From Candidatus Dadabacteria bacterium (GTDB taxonomy: Bacteria > Desulfobacterota_D > UBA1144 > Nemesobacterales > UBA2774): DNA of 5,485 nucleotides. The stretch is from contig JAHKKQ010000145.1 in the NCBI GenBank assembly GCA_020027805.1, positions 1 to 5,485 of the forward strand, read 5' to 3'. The position numbers were made by a program, and so were the translations under genes. Positions 1-4,788 of the stretch are shown piece by piece; the stretch's first letter is position 1, and every line of letters begins with the position of its first letter. Below the pieces are notes generated by a model. It had not been told where the DNA came from, ran no database searches, and saw only the letters and a list, made by a program, of their open reading frames with translations.

Positions 1-12
1 TCGGCTCTTAAC

Positions 13-17
13 GGAGG
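13..17 (+). promoter_or_regulatory. Strong Shine-Dalgarno site of the LysM gene
   Basis: GGAGG lies nine bases before the ATG at 27 and fixes that start. It is the only full-strength Shine-Dalgarno sequence ahead of a gene here. That contrasts with the four starts at 1764, 2836, 3280 and 3382, which have none. It may mean that this gene is internal to an operon entering from the left or has a longer leader. Confidence 0.75.
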
Positions 18-26
18 ATAGACGGG

Positions 27-1028
27 ATGTATTTAAGAACACTCTTAGCCATTTTTCTATTGACCGGAATCGCCCTCGCCCAGGGCAGCCTGCCGCCCCC
101 AAAGGACGGGACGACAATATATGTAGTGGAGCCGGGGGATTCCCTCTGGAAAATCTCGGGAAGGTTCTTCGGCAACCCGCTCTTCTGGCCGAGGCTTTGG
201 GAAATTAATCCGTATATAGACAACCCGAACCGTATATATCCGGGGGACGTAATAGCGCTTAAACCCGAGCAGCCCGACATCCCGGTAGTAAAGGTCGAGC
301 CCAAATCGCATAAGGTGTCGTTTGAGGACATCGAACCGCCGCCGCCCGTCTATTATTACTCGCGAGGGGGGACGGAGGGGTTTATAACACCCGGCGAGTG
401 GGAGCACATGGGCACCATACTCACGTCGGAGCCGACGAAGATCCTCCTCGGTACGGGGGATATCGTATTTACGAACGTAGGCTCTAAAAACGGCGCGGGC
501 ACAGGCGACAAGTTTACGATATTCCGCACATCCAAACCCGTGCTACATCCCGTTACCGGACAGAGGATCGGGTACAAGGTGCAGATCGAGGGTGAGCTCG
601 AAATTTTAGAAATACTCGGCAAAAGAAAATCGACGGCAGTCATCACCTCTTCATACCTGGAGATAACACGCGGGGCAAAGATAAGGCCCCAGGAGCCGTT
701 CGTAAAAGAGGTGATACTGAGGAAAGGGACACAGAGGGTCGACGGGTTCATTGTCGAGGCTAAGAACAATACCGAGCTAAGCGGTAAGGGCGACATCGTT
801 TATATAGACGCCGGGGAAGCGAGTAACGTGGTGCCGGGCAACGTGTTTTCTATATACACGCAGCCCAGAAAGGCACACGACCCGGATGCCCATAAAGACG
901 TAATAATCCCCGGCACTCTCATCGGGAAAATAGTGGTGCTCGAGGTCAAGGAGAAGAGCGCGACCGGGATCATCACGGAAAGCTCCAGGCAGATCGAGCT
1001 CGGTGATTATGTCAGCCTGGATATATGA
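27..1028 (+). CDS. Exported LysM-domain protein with duplicated C-terminal domain
   Basis: This is a 333-residue protein probably acting in the periplasm or at the cell wall. Residues 1-18 form a signal peptide (Arg at 4, hydrophobic core, ALA before a likely signal peptidase I cut at 18/19). Residues about 30-79 are one LysM domain, a peptidoglycan-binding fold, recognised by YVVEPGDSLWKIS near the start and the NPNRIYPGDVIAL close. A Pro-rich linker (about 80-108, with a PPPP run at 104-107) follows. The remainder holds two similar copies of a beta-rich domain, about 144-220 and 255-333, each beginning GDIV(F/Y); the first carries an HPVTGQRIG turn like that seen in SH3-like domains such as the FlgT C-terminus. 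I see no hydrolase catalytic motif, so binding or scaffolding is more likely than cell-wall cleavage. The ATG at 27 has a strong GGAGG at 13-17, nine bases upstream. The gene converges on pcm. The LysM call is firm; the exact role is unknown. Confidence 0.9.
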   Translation: MYLRTLLAIFLLTGIALAQGSLPPPKDGTTIYVVEPGDSLWKISGRFFGNPLFWPRLWEINPYIDNPNRIYPGDVIALKPEQPDIPVVKVEPKSHKVSFEDIEPPPPVYYYSRGGTEGFITPGEWEHMGTILTSEPTKILLGTGDIVFTNVGSKNGAGTGDKFTIFRTSKPVLHPVTGQRIGYKVQIEGELEILEILGKRKSTAVITSSYLEITRGAKIRPQEPFVKEVILRKGTQRVDGFIVEAKNNTELSGKGDIVYIDAGEASNVVPGNVFSIYTQPRKAHDPDAHKDVIIPGTLIGKIVVLEVKEKSATGIITESSRQIELGDYVSLDI

Positions 1029-1068
1029 GCTATCTCTTTCGCCGCGTTTAAACGGCCCGGCGTAACGG

Positions 1069-1764
1069 TCACGATTCGGACTCTCCCGTCATGGGGACGA
1101 AACGTACTGCGGTTATCCTCTTTTTTGTAATTCCGGTATCAGTCTTTTCTATAAGCTGAAGCTCCTGGCTCTCGTCGCCCACCGGAATTACCATCTTACC
1201 GTTTAACCTGAGCTGCTCAAGGAGCCTCGCGGGCACGTGGCCCGGGGCCGCAGTTACGATAATCCCGTCAAAAGGGGCGTGCTCTTCCCACCCCTGGTAT
1301 CCGTCCCCTATCTTATAAGTAATGTTGGAATAGCCGAGATTCTCGAGAATCTGCCGCGCCCTCTCGGCGAGGTTCTCCACGATCTCTATCGTGTAGAGCT
1401 CGCACCCTGTTTCGGCGAGCACCGCGGTCTGATAACCGGAGCCCGTGCCCACCTCGAGTATCTTCCTACCGCGCGCGGGGTTCAGGAGCTCCGTCATAAG
1501 CGCGACTATATAGGGCTGCGAAATGGTCTGCCCCATGCCTACCGGAACGGGGTTGTCGTCGTAGGCCTGGTCTCTCAATTCTTCCGGCACGAATTCGTGG
1601 CGCGGGACGTTGATAATCGCCTGAATGACCGCGGTGTCCCTTATACCGCGGGCTATGATCTGGCTCTCGACCATCTCCCAGCGCTTTGCGGCATAACGGT
1701 CGCCTGCCGAAGTAAGAAGAAAAACAAATAGAAATAAGGATACGGGGATCAGAATCTCTATCAT
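1069..1764 (-). CDS. pcm: Protein-L-isoaspartate O-methyltransferase with hydrophobic N-terminus
   Basis: This 231-residue enzyme uses S-adenosylmethionine to methylate L-isoaspartyl residues in damaged proteins, starting their repair. The family hallmarks are present: VPRHEFVP (53-60), GMGQTISQP (76-84, with the conserved QTIS Ser at 82), SAM-binding motif I KILEVGTGSGYQTA (101-114), GDGYQGW (153-159), PFDGIIVTAAP (164-174) and a C-terminal VRFVP. The core from about residue 24 matches the length of the cytoplasmic E. coli enzyme (about 208 residues). The first 20 residues are an added hydrophobic segment (MIEILIPVSLFLFVFLL). It has no positive charge before it but has Arg23, Lys27 and Arg28 after it, which suits a membrane anchor with the catalytic domain in the cytoplasm at least as well as a cleaved signal peptide. 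No Shine-Dalgarno precedes 1764. The alternative Met31 (1674) has GGGAG touching the ATG, too close to serve. It lies 106 bp after meaB. Confidence 0.93.
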   Translation of the reverse strand: MIEILIPVSLFLFVFLLTSAGDRYAAKRWEMVESQIIARGIRDTAVIQAIINVPRHEFVPEELRDQAYDDNPVPVGMGQTISQPYIVALMTELLNPARGRKILEVGTGSGYQTAVLAETGCELYTIEIVENLAERARQILENLGYSNITYKIGDGYQGWEEHAPFDGIIVTAAPGHVPARLLEQLRLNGKMVIPVGDESQELQLIEKTDTGITKKRITAVRFVPMTGESES

Positions 1765-1771
1765 GGTGATT

Positions 1772-1780
1772 AGGATACCA
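1772..1780 (-). promoter_or_regulatory. Possible extended -10 promoter of pcm
   Basis: On the minus strand TGG-TATCCT reads as an extended -10 element (TGn plus a 4/6 hexamer) ending seven bases before the pcm ATG at 1764. An AT-rich tract at 1797-1816 lies where an UP element would sit. No convincing -35 is present. If it is real, transcription would begin at or next to the start codon, giving a leaderless mRNA, which would fit the absence of a Shine-Dalgarno. This is inference from motif position only. Confidence 0.3.
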
Positions 1781-1870
1781 TTCCGTGAAAGGGGATAGTA
1801 TTAAGAATAAATTTTCCGGGGATCAGAGACAGACGGGTTAACCGGGAATTCGGAGTCCAATATAGGGAGC

Positions 1871-2836
1871 TCAGATTATTTTAGAGATGACGAGCAGGGC
1901 GCCCTCGTAGGGGTCTATTTCCCCGCTCTTTACGCGGGCGTAAATCTTCTTTACTTCCTTGTCCCCGAGCTTCCTGGCTATCTTCTCATCAAGAAGCTCC
2001 CTGATTATCTCGGAGAATTCTCCTTCGATCCTCTTTTCCTTTTTATTCCTGAGCATTCCGCTCCCTATCTGAAATGATCTATGTTTTTCGATGCCTTCGA
2101 TGACGCCTTCGATCCCTTCACCCCTGAGCGCGCTCGTGAGGAGGACGGGCGGGGTCCAGCCGCTGCCTGCCCTCTTGAGGGATAACACCTGCTTGATCTC
2201 CGAAGAAATGAGCGCCGCCCCTTCCCTGTCCGCTTTGTTTACGATGAATAAGTCGGCTATCTCCATGAGGCCCGCCTTCATCGTCTGAACCGAGTCCCCG
2301 GCCTCGGGGACGAGCACCACGAGGACCGTATCCGCAACCCCCACGATATCGAGCTCGGTCTGTCCGACGCCGACCGTCTCTATGATCACGTAATCCATAC
2401 CGTAGGCCCCGTAGAGCTTCGTTATCTCGACAGTTGCCCTCGAAAGCCCCCCGTGCGTCCCTCTCGTGCTGATACTCCTGATGAATACGCCGTCGTCCAT
2501 GGCATGGTCGTGCATGCGTATCCGGTCCCCGAGTATTGCCCCGCCGGTGAAGGGGCTCGACGGGTCGACCGCGAGCACGCCTACCTTTTTATCCATATCC
2601 CTGTAGGAGCGGATGAGCTCGTTCGTAATCGTACTTTTACCCGCCCCGGGGGGGCCGGTTATTCCTAAGATATAAGGGTCGCGCATGGCGGAACCGAGGC
2701 GCCTCAGTATCTCGGGGAGGGATTTATGCCTGCTCTCGGCGATCGATATCAGGCGGGCGAGAGACGCGCGGTCTCCGCCGAGCATCTTGTCTATGAGTCC
2801 GGATTCGTAATCGGAGAGGGGCATCTGGAGATACAT
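1871..2836 (-). CDS. meaB: MeaB/ArgK-family G3E GTPase (methylmalonyl-CoA mutase chaperone)
   Basis: This 321-residue cytoplasmic P-loop GTPase belongs to the MeaB/YgfD family. Members guard and reload adenosylcobalamin on methylmalonyl-CoA mutase or related acyl-CoA mutases. Motifs in order: Walker A GPPGAGKS (61-68); DPSSPFTGGAILGDR (91-105); IRSISTRGTHGGLSRAT (119-135); IIETVGVGQTELDI (151-164), the G3-region signature of the family; NKAD (200-203), the guanine-specificity motif; TSAL (234-237). The C-terminal region is helical, as in the dimerising arm of the family, and the length is normal. No mutase subunit gene is in the window, so the partner must be encoded elsewhere. It lies 36 bp downstream of the EVE gene. 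The start is uncertain: neither ATG 2836 nor ATG 2824 (Met5) has a Shine-Dalgarno, and a promoter-like element overlapping 2836 would favour 2824. Older 'ArgK' arginine-transport kinase labels for this family are considered wrong. Confidence 0.93.
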   Translation of the reverse strand: MYLQMPLSDYESGLIDKMLGGDRASLARLISIAESRHKSLPEILRRLGSAMRDPYILGITGPPGAGKSTITNELIRSYRDMDKKVGVLAVDPSSPFTGGAILGDRIRMHDHAMDDGVFIRSISTRGTHGGLSRATVEITKLYGAYGMDYVIIETVGVGQTELDIVGVADTVLVVLVPEAGDSVQTMKAGLMEIADLFIVNKADREGAALISSEIKQVLSLKRAGSGWTPPVLLTSALRGEGIEGVIEGIEKHRSFQIGSGMLRNKKEKRIEGEFSEIIRELLDEKIARKLGDKEVKKIYARVKSGEIDPYEGALLVISKII

Positions 2837-2861
2837 TAATTCGGGGGGCGCTGATTGTCAA
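2833..2861 (-). promoter_or_regulatory. Possible meaB promoter overlapping the annotated start
   Basis: The minus strand carries a perfect TTGACA (2856-2861), a 17-base spacer and TAATGT (2833-2838, 3/6 match to TATAAT, also fitting TANNNT). The -10 hexamer contains the ATG at 2836, so a transcript from here would exclude that codon. Its expected start lies next to the in-frame ATG at 2824, eight bases beyond the hexamer. The perfect -35 is the strong part and the -10 is weak. If functional, it would uncouple meaB from the EVE gene upstream. Confidence 0.35.
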
Positions 2862-2872
2862 AGCTGCCGCTG

Positions 2873-3280
2873 CTAACCGGACCCCATGCCGAGAATGACG
2901 TCGTACTCCTCTTTCGTAACGGGCATGACGGAGAGGCGGCCCTGTTTGGTAAGGGAGATGTCTTTAAGCCGTTTTTCTTTTTTAATTTCGCCTAACGCGA
3001 CGGGTCTTTTAAGAGGCTTTACAGGCGCGAGGTCGACAGCGACCCATCTTTCGTCGTCCGTCGTCGGGTCCTGATACGACCCCTTCGCGACTTTAGCCGT
3101 TCCCACGACTTCGGGCAGAGCGCCGCTGTGATAATAAAGCACGGGGTCGCCCTTCTTCATTGCAATAAGATTATTCCTCGCCTGATAATTCCTGACCCCG
3201 TCCCAGCGCGTCCCGCCGTCTTTAACGAAGTCGTCCCATGAATACGCCGAGGGTTCCGATTTAACGAGCCAATAGTTCAT
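2873..3280 (-). CDS. EVE-domain protein (THYN1-like)
   Basis: This 135-residue single-domain protein is of the EVE family, related to human THYN1 and structurally to PUA and YTH domains, which bind modified bases in DNA or RNA. Visible family signatures, numbered from ATG 3280, are MNYWLVKSEPSAYSWDDF at the start, TRWDGVRNYQARN (24-36), GDPVLYYHSG (44-53), a VVGTAKV strand (58-64) and the closing GRLSVMPVTKEEYDVIL (114-130). The ATG at 3280 is preferred because family members begin at this WLVKSEP segment; an in-frame GTG at 3304 would only add eight residues unlike the family, and neither has a Shine-Dalgarno. It is the first gene of the leftward block and is divergent from the exported protein at 3382. 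A target or partner cannot be deduced, and no restriction or McrB-like gene is next to it, so a housekeeping stand-alone EVE protein is the simplest reading. Confidence 0.92.
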   Translation of the reverse strand: MNYWLVKSEPSAYSWDDFVKDGGTRWDGVRNYQARNNLIAMKKGDPVLYYHSGALPEVVGTAKVAKGSYQDPTTDDERWVAVDLAPVKPLKRPVALGEIKKEKRLKDISLTKQGRLSVMPVTKEEYDVILGMGSG

Positions 3281-3287
3281 AGAGTTA

Positions 3288-3315
3288 ATTATGTTTAAAT
3301 GCACCGATAATTCAA
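3288..3315 (-). promoter_or_regulatory. Candidate sigma70-type promoter of the EVE gene
   Basis: On the minus strand TTGAAT (3310-3315, 4/6 to TTGACA), a 16-base spacer and CATAAT (3288-3293, 5/6 to TATAAT) point left. Only seven bases separate the -10 from the ATG at 3280, so the predicted transcription start falls on or beside the start codon. This is the best promoter match in the window. It supports ATG 3280 over GTG 3304, because the GTG would lie upstream of the -10. Confidence 0.45.
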
Positions 3316-3324
3316 ATCACGGGA

Positions 3325-3334
3325 CGCGGCCGCG
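3325..3334. repeat. Perfect 10-bp GC palindrome in the divergent promoter region
   Basis: CGCGGCCGCG is a perfect inverted repeat near the centre of the 101-bp intergenic region, otherwise rather AT-rich. It lies nine bases from the proposed EVE -35 (3310-3315) and nine bases from the proposed rightward -35 (3344-3349). That symmetry makes it a candidate operator shared by both promoters. Short GC palindromes also occur by chance in a genome of this composition. Confidence 0.35.
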
Positions 3335-3343
3335 CTCAATATG

Positions 3344-3372
3344 CTTTCACTAATTCTATATTCCTGTATATT
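3344..3372 (+). promoter_or_regulatory. Possible promoter of the exported protein-hisAF operon
   Basis: TATATT (3367-3372, 5/6) ends nine bases before the ATG at 3382, with a weak CTTTCA (3344-3349, 3/6) 17 bases upstream. A second TATATT at 3357-3362 is an alternative -10. The gene at 3382 has no Shine-Dalgarno, so a very short or absent leader is possible. The AT-rich setting makes chance matches likely. No his attenuator (His-codon leader peptide, T-box or terminator hairpin) is visible in this gap. Confidence 0.3.
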
Positions 3373-3381
3373 TATTAACGG

Positions 3382-4065
3382 ATGAGACATTCAAAAATAC
3401 GCCGCTGCCTTTCCGCTCTGGTATTTCTATTCGTAATTTTCGGTAATTACTGCCTTTTAACAAACTGTAAGGCATACGGACAGACGGAGGAGACGGAGGA
3501 GACCAAGACCCTCTTCAGGGAGAGAATCAAGTCTCTTGCCCTGATACCGTTCACATCGAAGCCCTCGTTCTCGGACGGGATGCCCGAAGAAACCGTAGAC
3601 GAGAAAGAAAGGTATCTGACTATAACTCTATACGAGGCCCTCACTGCCGAGCTGTTGAGGATCGAAATAACCCCGCTTCAAAAATCCGAAACGGAATTCC
3701 TGCGTATAAAAGCCGAAAAACCGAAATCGTTTTACAGGGAGCAGGCCGCGGCCGCGGGCAAAAGCCTCGGCGTGGATGCAGTCATGATCGGTGTAATCTC
3801 CGAATACACGGAGAGAGAAGGGTCGGCCATAGGGGTGGAATCCCCCGCCACAGTCACGTTCAGCGTCGAGGTGCTCGATACGCGGGACGGACATACGCTA
3901 TGGGAAACGTATTTTAAAGAGACGCAGAAGCCGCTCCTCGAGAACGTCTACGAGATCGAGAAGTTCTTCAAGAGAGGGGCTAAATGGATTACTTCAGACG
4001 AGCTTGCGAAAGAAGGGGCGAGGAAGACCGTCCTCGATTTTAACGAATACCTGCTGGGGAATTAA
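3382..4065 (+). CDS. Exported CsgG/LpoB-like protein of unknown function
   Basis: This 227-residue protein begins with an export signal: RHSKIRR basic region, hydrophobic core about 10-22, and AYG at 31-33 as a likely signal peptidase I site. Cys29 in LLTNC recalls a lipobox, but Asn at -1 is atypical, so a lipoprotein is less likely than a soluble periplasmic protein. After a short acidic Thr/Glu segment comes a domain reminiscent of the CsgG/LpoB group. It has SLALIPF (51-57), a helix ending in AAAAGKSLGVDAVMIGVISEY (122-142), then ESPATVTFSVEVLDTRDGHTLWE (153-175), with the 'D-x-R-D/T-G-x-x-L/V-W' turn usual in that fold, and a final ELAKEGARKTVLDF helix (207-220). LpoB-type proteins activate penicillin-binding proteins and CsgG forms an export pore, but this sequence does not show which role, if any, applies. 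The stop directly abuts the hisA ATG. The fold assignment is by pattern and moderately sure. Confidence 0.85.
   Translation: MRHSKIRRCLSALVFLFVIFGNYCLLTNCKAYGQTEETEETKTLFRERIKSLALIPFTSKPSFSDGMPEETVDEKERYLTITLYEALTAELLRIEITPLQKSETEFLRIKAEKPKSFYREQAAAAGKSLGVDAVMIGVISEYTEREGSAIGVESPATVTFSVEVLDTRDGHTLWETYFKETQKPLLENVYEIEKFFKRGAKWITSDELAKEGARKTVLDFNEYLLGN
3484..3501 (+). repeat. Two tandem 9-bp units encoding TEE-TEE
   Basis: ACGGAGGAG occurs twice in a row in frame, just after the predicted signal peptide cleavage site of the exported protein, giving TEETEE (residues 35-40). It probably arose by slippage and could vary in copy number without breaking the frame. It lies in a segment that is likely disordered. 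Confidence 0.6.
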
Positions 4066-4788
4066 ATGCACATCATACCCGCGATAGACCTCAAGGGCGG
4101 AAAATGCGTGAGACTCTATAAGGGGGAAGAGGGGACAGAGACAGTGTTTTCCGAGAACCCCGGAGAGACCGCCCGGAGATGGGAAGATTGCGGGGCGGAA
4201 TGGATACACGTCGTCGACTTGGACGGCGCGTTCACGGGCGAGCCTCGGAACATGGACGTTATCAGGGATATTGCAGCACGGGTCTCATGCCCGGTGCAGG
4301 CCGGGGGAGGCATAAGGAATATAGATACGGTAAGAAAATATTTCAGCTTCGGGGTAAACAGAGTGATACTGGGTACAGCCGCCTTCTCCGACGACGAATT
4401 CCTGAGACAGGCTTGCGGGGAATTCCCGGGGGGGATCGCCGTAGGCATAGACACCAAAGAGGGGAAAATAGCGGTCAAGGGATGGACAGAGGTCATAGAG
4501 GCGGGTACGGAGGAAGTGCTCCGCAAGCTCGACCGGGCGGGGGTGTCGGTGATACTCAACACCAACGTAGACAGGGACGGCACCATGGAGGGGATCAATA
4601 TTGACGCTGCAAAGGAATTCATCGCATCGTCCCCGCTTCCGGTCATAGCGTCGGGGGGTATCGCCACCACTGACGACCTCGATAAATTGAAACCGCTCGA
4701 ACAAATAGGACTATACGGCGTAATACTCGGGAAGTCGATCTATACAGGCGCTATCAATCTTAAAGAAGCTATAGAAAGGTACTCGTAA
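4066..4788 (+). CDS. hisA: HisA, phosphoribosylformimino-AICAR isomerase
   Basis: This 240-residue (beta/alpha)8-barrel enzyme isomerises ProFAR to PRFAR, the fourth step of histidine synthesis (EC 5.3.1.16). It has the expected full length. The catalytic acid is Asp8 in IIPAIDLKGGKCVRL (3-17), and the second catalytic Asp is Asp129 in VGIDTKEGKIAVKGW (126-140). Phosphate-binding loops are visible as VQAGGGIR (77-84), VIASGGIAT (193-201) and GVILGKSIYTGAI (218-230). The half-barrel pseudo-symmetry with HisF is apparent. The loop usually reading T-D-I-x-R-D-G is here TNVDRDG (166-172), keeping the Thr but changing Asp to Asn. The ATG follows the upstream TAA with no gap, and GGGGA at 4056-4060 is a suitable ribosome site. 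The stop overlaps the hisF start by one base (TAATG), so the two are translationally coupled. PriA-type dual function with TrpF cannot be excluded but nothing suggests it. Confidence 0.97.
   Translation: MHIIPAIDLKGGKCVRLYKGEEGTETVFSENPGETARRWEDCGAEWIHVVDLDGAFTGEPRNMDVIRDIAARVSCPVQAGGGIRNIDTVRKYFSFGVNRVILGTAAFSDDEFLRQACGEFPGGIAVGIDTKEGKIAVKGWTEVIEAGTEEVLRKLDRAGVSVILNTNVDRDGTMEGINIDAAKEFIASSPLPVIASGGIATTDDLDKLKPLEQIGLYGVILGKSIYTGAINLKEAIERYS

Noticed and set aside
1040..1062. Possible bidirectional terminator between the convergent LysM and pcm genes (CGCCG / CGGCG arms, and a CGTTTAAACG palindrome inside).
   Set aside because: The arms are only five bases with a 13-base loop, and there is no T-tract on either strand, so it does not meet the usual intrinsic terminator form.
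1237..1731. Plus-strand open frame of 164 codons opposite pcm.
   Set aside because: Pcm motifs on the minus strand account for the region, and the plus-strand translation has no ribosome site or recognisable family.
1765..1870. Searched the 106-bp gap between meaB and pcm for a terminator or small gene (GGTTAACC palindrome, CCGG-containing arms).
   Set aside because: The palindromes are short and not followed by a T-run, and no credible small coding frame is present; only the weak pcm promoter was kept.
2873..3280. EVE gene as part of a defence island (EVE domains are sometimes linked to modified-DNA restriction).
   Set aside because: The protein is a stand-alone EVE domain without nuclease or AAA+ fusion, and all neighbours are housekeeping genes.
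3466..3470. Lipoprotein signal at Cys29 of the exported protein (LLTNC).
   Set aside because: The lipobox normally has Gly, Ala or Ser before the Cys; Asn is atypical, and AYG at residues 31-33 offers a good signal peptidase I site instead.
4116..4670. Long open frame of 184 codons on the minus strand inside hisA.
   Set aside because: The plus strand is an unmistakable full-length HisA with both catalytic Asp residues; the antisense frame shows no recognisable domain and is a shadow of GC-rich codon structure.
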